The position numbers were made by a program, and so were the translations under genes. Source: Pseudomonas sp. BN102 (GTDB taxonomy: Bacteria > Pseudomonadota > Gammaproteobacteria > Pseudomonadales > Pseudomonadaceae). Taken from it: 64,000 nt of DNA. Below, one piece after another: positions 45,930-54,351 of the stretch. The stretch covers positions 1 through 64,000 of the forward strand of contig NZ_SSON01000030.1 in the NCBI RefSeq assembly GCF_029871245.1, in the 5' to 3' direction. Within the stretch, counting starts at the first letter, position 1, and each line of letters starts with the position of its first letter. Under the pieces are notes generated by a model. The model was not told the DNA's origin. It saw only the letters and a program-made list of their open reading frames with translations, and ran no database searches.

Positions 45930-47258
45930 TCAGAACCTCTTCGCCCTGCGCAGGACCCACCAGGGCGCCATGCTGGTTTCCTCGTGGCCGCGGCGCAGGG
46001 CCTCGTTGAGCATGGCCACCGCACTCCACAGGCGCATGACCAGCATGAACAGGGGAAAGACGAAGACCACCGGGAACAGACGCAGGTCCTGGCGCGGGCG
46101 CTCTGACACCAGGGCCAGCATGGCCAGGTACAGCAGCAGCGTCATGCCCAGGTAGACCAGGTAGATGAGCGCCGCCAGGGCAAGGAAGCGCGGCCAGGGC
46201 AGCACCAGAGGCCCTGCTACGCAGTAGCCGAAGATGATGAAAGGCAGCACCAGTTGGAAAAAGAAGCCGGTGACCAGGGTCATCAGGAAGTTCGGCCAGC
46301 CCAGCAGGCGCGGATTGAAGCTGTGGCGATGCTTGCGGATATAGAGGAAGTACAGGTCGCCGTCCCAGCGCAGCCGCTGCATGAGGAACTGGAGGAAGGT
46401 CACGGGGGCGTCGGTATGGCCGATGGCGCCGGGCTCGAAGGGAATGCGCAGGGCCTGGCGGCCGAAGTAGTTCTTGATCCGCAGGGTGAGGTCGAGGTCT
46501 TCCGCGGTGTGGGTGTCCCAGCCACCGATCTTGTCGAGGAAGCTGCGGCGAAAGGCGCCGAAGGCCCCGGACACGTTGTTCACCAGGTTCCATTCGCTGA
46601 GGCCGATCTTGGACATGTGGATCGACAGCTGGTATTCCAGCGCCTGCATGGCGGTGGTCAGCGAGGCCCAGGCGTTGCGCACCCGAAGGCTGCCCGCCAC
46701 CGCCGGCACGTCCGGATCGGCGAAGTGACGAACCATCCGGCTGACCATGTCGTTGTCGAAGGAGGTGTCGCCATCCAGGGCCATCACCACCTCACCGGTG
46801 CAGTGCGCCAGGCCCGCGTTCAGCGACGAGACCCGGCCGCCGCGCTGCCACTTGGCGATGGGCCGCAACAGGCGCCTCGGATGGAGCAGCGGGTCGACGC
46901 GAAAGTCCCGCACCGCCTGCATGGTCGGCCGGTTCACGGCCGCGCCGTCGACCACCGGGATCATCTCGATGTAGCCGGGGTAGGTCTGCTCGCAGAGGCT
47001 GCGCAGGGTCTGCTGCACGTCGCGCCCTTCGCTGTAGCAAGTGATGATGCAGGACACCCGCGGGCGATAGCCGTTGTCCCGCGGCAGCTCGAAGGGTTTG
47101 CGCATGAACCAGCGCAGCACACCGATCAGTACCAGCAGGTTCAGCGGCACCTCCAGCAGCAGGAAGGCCGGCAGCAGCTTGAACGCCCCTTGCAGGAAGC
47201 TTTCGCTCCTGCCCAGTTCGCCGACCAGCAACAGCCACTGCTCGAAGAATGCTTCCAT
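45930..47258 (-). CDS. Processive family 2 glycosyltransferase, polysaccharide synthase (MxdB-like)
   Basis: This 442-residue inner-membrane GT2 enzyme has an N-terminal membrane helix at about 28-50. The cytoplasmic GT-A domain follows, with IITCYSEGRDV, VVDGA (D104), DxD motif LDGD (162-164), the catalytic TAED (251-254) and the processivity motif QRLRW (294-298). Three or more C-terminal helices (about 325-352, 358-385, 395-415) could form a translocation channel. The pattern matches hyaluronan, cellulose and PNAG synthases rather than single-addition enzymes. Sugar specificity cannot be read. It is the second gene of the operon, with 9- and 4-base gaps to its neighbours. Confidence 0.9.
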   Translation of the reverse strand: MEAFFEQWLLLVGELGRSESFLQGAFKLLPAFLLLEVPLNLLVLIGVLRWFMRKPFELPRDNGYRPRVSCIITCYSEGRDVQQTLRSLCEQTYPGYIEMIPVVDGAAVNRPTMQAVRDFRVDPLLHPRRLLRPIAKWQRGGRVSSLNAGLAHCTGEVVMALDGDTSFDNDMVSRMVRHFADPDVPAVAGSLRVRNAWASLTTAMQALEYQLSIHMSKIGLSEWNLVNNVSGAFGAFRRSFLDKIGGWDTHTAEDLDLTLRIKNYFGRQALRIPFEPGAIGHTDAPVTFLQFLMQRLRWDGDLYFLYIRKHRHSFNPRLLGWPNFLMTLVTGFFFQLVLPFIIFGYCVAGPLVLPWPRFLALAALIYLVYLGMTLLLYLAMLALVSERPRQDLRLFPVVFVFPLFMLVMRLWSAVAMLNEALRRGHEETSMAPWWVLRRAKRF

Positions 47259-47267
47259 GCTCGATGC

Positions 47268-48662
47268 TCAGCTCAGTTGTCCGCCCAGGCGCGCCAGCAG
47301 CAGGGCGGCATCCTCCTGATCCTGCTGATCGTCCGGGGCGGTGAAGACGGCCAGCCGCACCTCGATGGGCGTCGCCTGCCCCGCGGTCAGGCTCTCGGCA
47401 CCCTTGACCAGGCGCTTGCGCACTACCTCCAGTCCGACGGCATCGGTGTAGGGCATCATCAGCCAGAGCACCTCCTCGCTCAGCCGGCAGCAGCGGTCGG
47501 TCTCGCGGACGGCTTCCTGCAGGCGCTCCACCAACCCGTCCACTAGCGCGTGGCCACGCATCTCGCCGAGCTGGGCGAGAGTCTCCAGCAGGTTGACGAA
47601 GCGCAGACCGATCAGGGAGAAGGGCGGCGTCGGGTGCCGCCGGGTCAGTTGCAGCTGCCAGTTGAGGAGCTCGAAGAAGGCCTTGCGCGGCAACAGGTTG
47701 AGGCTGCCGAAACGCTCGATGCTCGTCGGCCCGGCGCCGAAGCCCTCACGGCAGCGCAGGCGCCCGGCTTCAGCCAGACGGAAGTGGCGTACCTCGCGCA
47801 CGCGCAGCTTGTCCGGCGCATGGGACAGGCCGCAATCCAGGCAGCGTGCTTCCACCGCGGCGTCGACGAAGAACGCCTGGCAACTGCGGCAACGGTAGTT
47901 CTCCAGGGGCCGGTCGTAGTCGCTGCCGATGTGGCGCAGGCGGGTCAGGCAGTTCGGGCAGAGCAGCAGGCCTTCCTTGAGGAAGTGCTCCTGGGGGCCG
48001 ACGTGGCCGCAGGTGAAGCAGTGCAGCGAGGGCTGACGGCCGATGTCCAGGGCCTGGCACTCGGGGCAGACATCCACATAGTTGAGGCGCCCCGACCCGC
48101 AGCCGGTGCACAAGCGCAGCCGGTCCAGCAGCTCGCCCTCCTCCAGCCACCCTTGCTGGCCCATCAGCTGCAGCCAGGAGAACTGGTTGACGACTTCGCC
48201 ATCCCCCAGGGCCTCCAGCAGCGGGTAGCGGTAGTGCTGCGGCACGGTGGCATCGCGCACGGCGTGGACCTCGCCACGGGAACGCAGCCAGAGCCAGGCC
48301 AGCACCCGCTCCTCGAAGCGCTCCGGCACGGTGCCGCGATTGAACAGGCCGAAGCGTTCGCGCCAGAGACGCCAGAGCGGCGTGATGGCACCGAGGTCGG
48401 CCGGGGGCCGGCCATCCCCCAGGGCAGCGCACCAGGGTTCCTGGTCATGGCAGCAATAGATCAGGCTGAAGCGGTAGTGGCGATCCATGCGCAAGCTGCG
48501 CAGCATCTGGCCAGCCGTGGGGCCCGGGAGGTCGAGCAGCAGCACATCGTAGGCCGGCGCCGCCTGCAGGCTGGCAAGATCGCTGTAGTGATCCAGTTCA
48601 CTGCCGCCGAAATGGGAAGGAACGGCGCCGAGAACTGCGACATGGGGCGCGGCTGTAGTCAT
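47268..48662 (-). CDS. Zinc-ribbon and degenerate GGDEF-like regulator (MxdA-like)
   Basis: This is the first gene of the operon, 464 residues with three recognisable parts. Residues 1-~100 are receiver-like (HVAVLGAVPSHF, DVLLLDLPGP) but lack a clear acidic pocket. Residues 185-277 carry six CxxC pairs (185/188, 199/202, 215/218, 235/238, 258/261, 274/277), enough for three zinc ribbons, resembling the TackOD1 output domain. Residues ~320-464 follow GGDEF topology (LPRKAFFELLNWQLQ ... LWLMMPYTD), but the signature reads RLSEEV instead of GGDEF, so cyclase activity is unlikely. It may sense c-di-GMP or another nucleotide and gate the synthase. No strong Shine-Dalgarno is seen. Confidence 0.82.
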   Translation of the reverse strand: MTTAAPHVAVLGAVPSHFGGSELDHYSDLASLQAAPAYDVLLLDLPGPTAGQMLRSLRMDRHYRFSLIYCCHDQEPWCAALGDGRPPADLGAITPLWRLWRERFGLFNRGTVPERFEERVLAWLWLRSRGEVHAVRDATVPQHYRYPLLEALGDGEVVNQFSWLQLMGQQGWLEEGELLDRLRLCTGCGSGRLNYVDVCPECQALDIGRQPSLHCFTCGHVGPQEHFLKEGLLLCPNCLTRLRHIGSDYDRPLENYRCRSCQAFFVDAAVEARCLDCGLSHAPDKLRVREVRHFRLAEAGRLRCREGFGAGPTSIERFGSLNLLPRKAFFELLNWQLQLTRRHPTPPFSLIGLRFVNLLETLAQLGEMRGHALVDGLVERLQEAVRETDRCCRLSEEVLWLMMPYTDAVGLEVVRKRLVKGAESLTAGQATPIEVRLAVFTAPDDQQDQEDAALLLARLGGQLS

Positions 48663-48716
48663 GGGAAAAAGCTCTGGAAGTCATCCTTAACCAATGTGCC
48701 ACTATAACGCAGAGGA

Positions 48717-48782
48717 ATTATATTTACGTCAGTTATTCGACACGCTCGCGTCAAGGCGTAATCGTCAAAAGGCTAATGTCAA
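48717..48782 (-). promoter_or_regulatory. AT-rich promoter region of the exopolysaccharide operon with TTGAC direct repeats
   Basis: The 116-base gap ahead of the zinc-ribbon gene is the most AT-rich stretch in the neighbourhood. Read leftward it has TTGAC three times at exactly 14-base spacing (starting at 48782, 48768 and 48754). A consensus TATAAT follows at 48722-48717, about 55 bases before the ATG. No -35 hexamer sits 17 bases from that TATAAT, so an activator binding the direct repeats may be required. The first repeat overlaps the stop codon of the TetR gene. Confidence 0.55.
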
Positions 48783-49468
48783 ATATCCGGCGCCCGGTCG
48801 TCTTCGCCGTGCATTATCCGCTCCAGCGGCACGTGAAGCTTCTCGTAGAGCGCCTGCACGCCCGGCTGCGCCTCGGGCGCGAGGTAGCCGCCCTCCAGCG
48901 CGAGTACCTGGTAGATGCCGCGGCGAAGCAGCTCCTGGCTGAGGTCGCCGGCCTCCGGGCGGGTGGTGCAAAGGAAGCGCACCCATGAAGTGACGATGAT
49001 CCAGCTGTTGAGGGTCAGGGCTTCGACCTGGGCGGCGTTCATTCGCAGGATGCCGGCCTCGACGAAGCCGCGGTAGATGGCCTGGGCGTGGTCCAGGCAG
49101 CGCTGGGCGAACAGGCGGTAGCGCGCGGCCAGTTGGGTGTCGGACTCCAGCAGGTGCTCCAGGTCGCGATGCAGGAAGCGGAAATCCCACATCGCCGCCA
49201 GCAGGGACTCCAGGTAGAAGGTCTTGTCCTCCACCGTCACCGCGCGCCCCTCCGGCGGGCGCAGGAAGCTGTCCACCCGGGTTTCGTACTGGCCGAACAG
49301 CTCGGCGATGATCTCCTGCTTGTTGCGGAAGTGGTAATAGAGATTGCCCGGCGACATGCCCAGGTGCGCGGCGATGTGGTTGGTGGTCACGTTGCGCTCG
49401 CCCTGGGTATTGAACAGCGCAAGGCTCTCCAGAACGATGCGGTCGCGGGTCTTGGGTCGTTGGGCCAT
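48779..49468 (-). CDS. TetR/AcrR family transcriptional regulator
   Basis: This 229-residue regulator has an N-terminal helix-turn-helix domain: MAQRPKTRDRIVLESLALFN, then NVTTNHIAAHLGMSPGNLYYHFRNKQEII shortened here to its key words HIAAHLGMSPGNLYYHF. The C-terminal ligand domain is helical. The start at MAQRP is chosen because the 14 upstream residues are not TetR-like. It is divergent from the aldehyde dehydrogenase gene, with a palindromic operator candidate in between, so it most likely represses that cassette. It is also just upstream of the exopolysaccharide operon on the same strand, so read-through between them is possible. Confidence 0.9.
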   Translation of the reverse strand: MAQRPKTRDRIVLESLALFNTQGERNVTTNHIAAHLGMSPGNLYYHFRNKQEIIAELFGQYETRVDSFLRPPEGRAVTVEDKTFYLESLLAAMWDFRFLHRDLEHLLESDTQLAARYRLFAQRCLDHAQAIYRGFVEAGILRMNAAQVEALTLNSWIIVTSWVRFLCTTRPEAGDLSQELLRRGIYQVLALEGGYLAPEAQPGVQALYEKLHVPLERIMHGEDDRAPDI

Positions 49469-49613
49469 CGAGTGGATCTTCCTGCAATCGGTAGGTACGG
49501 CGAGCGCCAAAGGTACACACCGGGAGGGCGCCGGGAAACACTCGGCGTTACCCGCAGGCTCCCTGCCCAGCTTTTCGTTGGGCTGCCGCCGGGCGGCCGG
49601 GCAGGCAAGCTAT

Positions 49614-49642
49614 TTGACACTCTAGAGCAATTGCTCTAAAAA
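49614..49642 (+). promoter_or_regulatory. Sigma70-like promoter with embedded palindromic operator
   Basis: TTGACA (49614-49619) is followed after 17 bases by TAAAAA (49637-49642). The spacer and -10 edge are occupied by a perfect 16-base palindrome, TAGAGCAATTGCTCTA (49623-49638). A TetR dimer bound there would block RNA polymerase. It drives the aldehyde dehydrogenase cassette, whose ATG is 87 bases downstream, and may also repress the divergent tetR gene. Confidence 0.75.
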
Positions 49643-49728
49643 TCCAGCGATACCACAACAATAGAGCTGCCCCGCATTCGCCCGACGGATACGGACGACG
49701 CTCCCGGAGCCCCCCGAGGAACCGCACC

Positions 49729-51159
49729 ATGGTCGCCGACATTGCCTACCTGCAACAGAGCCAGCAGCAGATCAGCCAGCTGGAAAGCCTCTTCCAGCGC
49801 CAGCGCGAGGCCTTCCGCGCCAACCCCATGCCCAGCGCCGGACAGCGCGCCCAGTGGCTGAAGTCGCTGCGCGAGCTGCTGTACACCGAACAGGAAGCGC
49901 TGATCGCCGCCATTTCCGAGGACTTCAGCAACCGCTCGGCCGACGAGACCCGGCTGGCCGAGATCATGCCCAGCCTGCATGGCATCCATTACGCAACCAA
50001 GCGTCTGCACAAGTGGATGAAACCCTCCCGCCGGGGCGTCGGCATGGCCTTCCAGCCCGCCTCGGCCAAGGTGATCTACCAGCCGCTGGGCGTGGTCGGC
50101 GTGATAGTGCCGTGGAACTACCCGCTCTACCTCGCCATAGGCCCACTGGTGGGCGCCCTGGCCGCCGGCAACCGGGTGATGATCAAGATGAGCGAGTCCA
50201 CCCCGGCCACCTCGCAACTGCTCAAGGACCTGCTGGCGAGGATCTTCCCCGAGGACCTGGTCGGCGTGGTGCTGGGCGAGGCCGAGGTGGGCGTGGCCTT
50301 CTCCCGCCAGCCGTTCGACCACCTGCTGTTCACCGGCGCCACCAGCATCGGCAAGCACGTGATGCGCGCGGCCGCCGAGAACCTGACCCCGGTGACCCTG
50401 GAACTGGGCGGCAAATCGCCGGCCATCGTCTCCGCCGACGTGCCGCTGGCTGACGCCGCCGAGCGCATTGCCTTCGGCAAGACCATGAATGCCGGCCAGA
50501 CCTGCGTGGCGCCGGACTATGTGCTGGTGCCGGAAGGCCGCGTCGAGGGCTTCGTCGAGGCCTACCGCCAGGCTGTGCAGGGCTTCTTCCCGCAGCTCAA
50601 GGACAACCCCGACTACACCGCCATCATCAACGAGCGCCAACTGGGCCGCCTCAATGGCTACCTGGCGGACGCCGAAGCAAAGGGTGCCCGCCTGGTGCCG
50701 CTGTTCCCCGAAGCCCAGGGCCGGCGCCTGCCGCATACCCTGGTGCTGAACGCCACCGACGAGATGAAACTGATGCAGGAGGAGATCTTCGGCCCCCTGC
50801 TGCCGATCGTCCCCTACCGCCAGTTGGAAGACGCCTTCGCCTACATCAACGACCGTCCGCGCCCGCTGGCCCTCTACTACTTCGGCTACAACCGCGGCGA
50901 ACAGCAGCGCGTGCTGCACGAGACCCACTCCGGCGGCGTGTGCCTGAACGACACGCTGCTGCACGTGGCCCAGGACGACATGCCCTTCGGCGGCATCGGC
51001 CCCTCGGGCATGGGCCACTATCACGGCCACGAAGGCTTCCTCACCTTCAGCAAGGCCAAGGGTGTGTTCATCAAGCAGCGCTTCAATGCCGCGAAAATGA
51101 TCTATCCGCCCTATGGCAAGGCCATCCAGAAGCTGGTCCACAAACTCTTCGTCCGCTGA
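49729..51159 (+). CDS. NAD(P)-dependent aldehyde dehydrogenase (coniferyl-aldehyde dehydrogenase-like)
   Basis: This 476-residue ALDH oxidises an aldehyde to its acid. The active-site Cys is C259 in NAGQTCVAPDY and the general base is E225 in LELGGKSPAIV. The cofactor strand reads GVVGVIVPWNYPLYL, and the end motif is DMPFGGIGPSGMGHYHG. Its pattern (short N-terminus, PWNYP, C-terminal FVR) fits coniferyl-aldehyde/medium-chain ALDHs without membrane anchors other than the C-terminal stretch. It has a GAGGA Shine-Dalgarno. It is the first gene of a cassette with a Tat-exported small protein and a GMC oxidoreductase. Confidence 0.9.
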   Translation: MVADIAYLQQSQQQISQLESLFQRQREAFRANPMPSAGQRAQWLKSLRELLYTEQEALIAAISEDFSNRSADETRLAEIMPSLHGIHYATKRLHKWMKPSRRGVGMAFQPASAKVIYQPLGVVGVIVPWNYPLYLAIGPLVGALAAGNRVMIKMSESTPATSQLLKDLLARIFPEDLVGVVLGEAEVGVAFSRQPFDHLLFTGATSIGKHVMRAAAENLTPVTLELGGKSPAIVSADVPLADAAERIAFGKTMNAGQTCVAPDYVLVPEGRVEGFVEAYRQAVQGFFPQLKDNPDYTAIINERQLGRLNGYLADAEAKGARLVPLFPEAQGRRLPHTLVLNATDEMKLMQEEIFGPLLPIVPYRQLEDAFAYINDRPRPLALYYFGYNRGEQQRVLHETHSGGVCLNDTLLHVAQDDMPFGGIGPSGMGHYHGHEGFLTFSKAKGVFIKQRFNAAKMIYPPYGKAIQKLVHKLFVR

Positions 51160-51187
51160 GGCGGGCTTTCGCAGGCAGATAACAATA

Positions 51188-51733
51188 ATGAGCGAAACCA
51201 CCCTCGACGCGCCGGGCCTGTCCCGGCGCAACCTGCTCAAGGTCGGCCTGTTCGGTTCGGCCTTCCTCGCCACCGCCGGGGTCGCCGCCAGCCTCACCGG
51301 CTGCTCGGCCAGCGTGCCGGCTGGTGGCTTTGCCGTGCTGCGCGAATCCGACCTGCCCTTCCTCCGTGCCCTGGTGCCGGTGATGCTGGAAGGCGCCGTG
51401 CCCAGCGAGAAAGTACCCCAGACCATCGAGGGCACCCTCGAAAGCCTGGACTACGCCCTGCATCGCCTGTCGCCGGAGATGCTCAAGCTCACCCTGCAGC
51501 TCTTCGACGCGCTCGCCCTGCCGCTGACCCGCGGCCCGCTGACGGGCATCTGGGGCAGCTGGGAAAAGGCCGGCGCCCAGGACGTGCGCGAGTTCCTGGC
51601 GCGCTGGGAGCACAGCTCCATCGGCCTGCTGAAGATGGGTCACGCCTCCCTGCTGCAACTGGTGATGATGGCCTGGTACGGCCGCCCGGAATCCTGGGCG
51701 CATTGCGGTTACCCAGGCCCGCCGACGGTCTGA
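51188..51733 (+). CDS. Twin-arginine signal small subunit of a GMC-type dehydrogenase
   Basis: This 181-residue protein has a Tat signal, LSRRNLLKVGLFGSAFLATAG, and a following LTGC that resembles a lipobox. The mature part is helical (LPFLRALVPVMLEGAVPSEK, LSPEMLKLTLQLFDALALPL) and resembles small subunits of gluconate or fructose dehydrogenase type complexes. In such complexes the small subunit carries the export signal for the flavin subunit. The next gene encodes a GMC flavoprotein without a signal peptide, which fits. The start is the ATG before the RR motif; weak Shine-Dalgarno. Confidence 0.82.
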   Translation: MSETTLDAPGLSRRNLLKVGLFGSAFLATAGVAASLTGCSASVPAGGFAVLRESDLPFLRALVPVMLEGAVPSEKVPQTIEGTLESLDYALHRLSPEMLKLTLQLFDALALPLTRGPLTGIWGSWEKAGAQDVREFLARWEHSSIGLLKMGHASLLQLVMMAWYGRPESWAHCGYPGPPTV

Positions 51734-51782
51734 GCCCCGCGCCACGGCAAGAAAACGACAAGAATTCGCCCGAGACCCTGAC

Positions 51783-53378
51783 ATGCCTGTACCCGATCTG
51801 TTTGCCGAAGGCCTGGCCCGCGGCTGGAAAACCCACAACGGCTCACGCCTGGAGCAGGACCTGACCCTGGAGGCCGATGTCGCCATAGTTGGCAGCGGCG
51901 CCGGTGGCGGCACCACGGCGGAAATCCTCAGTGCCGCCGGATTCAAGGTACTGCTGATCGAGGAAGGGCCGCTGAAGACCAGCTCCGACTTCAAGATGCA
52001 GGAGGCCGAGGCCTACCCCAGCCTCTACCAGGAAGGCATAGGCCGGATGACCAAGGATGGCGCCATCACCATCCTCCAGGGCCGCGCCGTGGGCGGCACC
52101 ACCCTGGTCAATTGGACCTCCAGCTTCCGCACCCCGGAGCCGACCCTGGAGCACTGGGCGCGCGAGCACGGGGTCAAGGGCCACTCGGTGGCCGAGATGG
52201 CCCCGTGGTTCGAGAAGATGGAGCAGCGCCTGGGCGTGGCGCCCTGGGCCATTCCGCCGAACCCCAACAACGACGTGATCCGCCTGGGCTGCGAAAAACT
52301 CGGGCTCCACTGGAAGGTCATTCCTCGCAACGTGCGTGGCTGCTGGAACCTCGGTTACTGCGGCATGGGCTGCCCGACCAACGCCAAGCAGTCGATGCTG
52401 GTCACCACCATCCCCGCCACTCTCGACAAGGGCGGCGAACTGCTCTACCTGGCCCGCGCCGAAAAGCTGCTGATCGAGGGCGACCGGGTCACCGGCATCG
52501 AATGCCTGGGCCTGGACGAACGCTGCGTGGCCCCCAACGGCCGCAAGATCCGGGTCAAGGCCCGCCATTACGTGCTTGCCGGCGGCGGCATCAACACGCC
52601 AGGGCTGCTCCTGCGCTCCGACGCGCCGGACCCGTACGGGCGCACCGGCAAGCGCACCTTCTTGCACGTGGTGAATTTCTCCGCCGCGCAGTTCGACCGA
52701 CTGATCAACCCCTTCTACGGCGCGCCGCAGTCCATCTATTCGGATCACTTCCAGTGGGACGACGGCGCCACGGGGCGCATGTCCTACAAGCTCGAAGTAC
52801 CGCCGCTGCAGCCCTCTCTCACCAGCACCCTGCTGGGGCGCTTCGGTGTCGACAACGCGCTGCGCATGGAGCAGTTGCCCCACACCAACGTGATGCTGGC
52901 GTTGATGCGCGACGGCTTCCATCCGGACAGCGCCGAGGGCACGGTGGAATTGCGCGGCGATGGCAGCCCGGTGCTCGATTACCGCATGACCGACTACACC
53001 TGGGACGGCATCCGCCGGGCCTACCATGCAATGGCGGAAATCCAGTTCGCTGCTGGCGCCCGCGCGGTACTGCCGATGCACGCCGACGCCGACTATGTGA
53101 AGACCCTCGACGAGGTCCGCAACCTGATCGATGGTCTGCCCCTGGAGCTCTACCGCGCCCGCCTGGGCAGCGCCCACGTGATGGGCGGCTGCGCCATGGG
53201 CGAGGATCCGCAGCAGGCGGTGACCGACAGCCTGGGCCGCCACCACCAGTTGGCCAACCTGTCGATCCACGACGGTTCGCTGTTCCCCACCAGCATCGGC
53301 GCCAACCCGCAGCTGTCCGTCTACGGCCTCACCGCCAAGCTCGCCAGCGCCCTCGCCGAGCGGTTGGGCCAGGCCTGA
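51783..53378 (+). CDS. GMC-family FAD-dependent oxidoreductase
   Basis: This 531-residue flavoprotein has the N-terminal FAD-binding motif VAIVGSGAGGGTTAEILSAA near 32-51. GRAVGGTTLVNW is the GMC signature region. CWNLGYCGMGCPTNAKQS is a cysteine-rich stretch, and GGCAMGEDP with TSIGANPQLSVYGL is the C-terminal active-site region. GMC enzymes oxidise alcohols or sugars. The Cys-rich segment and the Tat-signal partner gene suggest a membrane-associated dehydrogenase passing electrons onward rather than an oxidase. Substrate unknown; cassette context suggests alcohol to aldehyde to acid. Confidence 0.88.
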   Translation: MPVPDLFAEGLARGWKTHNGSRLEQDLTLEADVAIVGSGAGGGTTAEILSAAGFKVLLIEEGPLKTSSDFKMQEAEAYPSLYQEGIGRMTKDGAITILQGRAVGGTTLVNWTSSFRTPEPTLEHWAREHGVKGHSVAEMAPWFEKMEQRLGVAPWAIPPNPNNDVIRLGCEKLGLHWKVIPRNVRGCWNLGYCGMGCPTNAKQSMLVTTIPATLDKGGELLYLARAEKLLIEGDRVTGIECLGLDERCVAPNGRKIRVKARHYVLAGGGINTPGLLLRSDAPDPYGRTGKRTFLHVVNFSAAQFDRLINPFYGAPQSIYSDHFQWDDGATGRMSYKLEVPPLQPSLTSTLLGRFGVDNALRMEQLPHTNVMLALMRDGFHPDSAEGTVELRGDGSPVLDYRMTDYTWDGIRRAYHAMAEIQFAAGARAVLPMHADADYVKTLDEVRNLIDGLPLELYRARLGSAHVMGGCAMGEDPQQAVTDSLGRHHQLANLSIHDGSLFPTSIGANPQLSVYGLTAKLASALAERLGQA

Positions 53379-53424
53379 TGGCCGGCCGGGCGGTGCCGGA
53401 CTCATCTCCGTGCGCCGCCTGTAG

Positions 53425-54348
<924 letters not shown>

Positions 54349-54351
54349 CCC

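Noticed and set aside
44285-46009. 574-codon frame opposite the channel/barrel fusion gene
   Set aside because: Gln/Leu-rich shadow; the minus-strand reading has a signal peptide and coherent domains.
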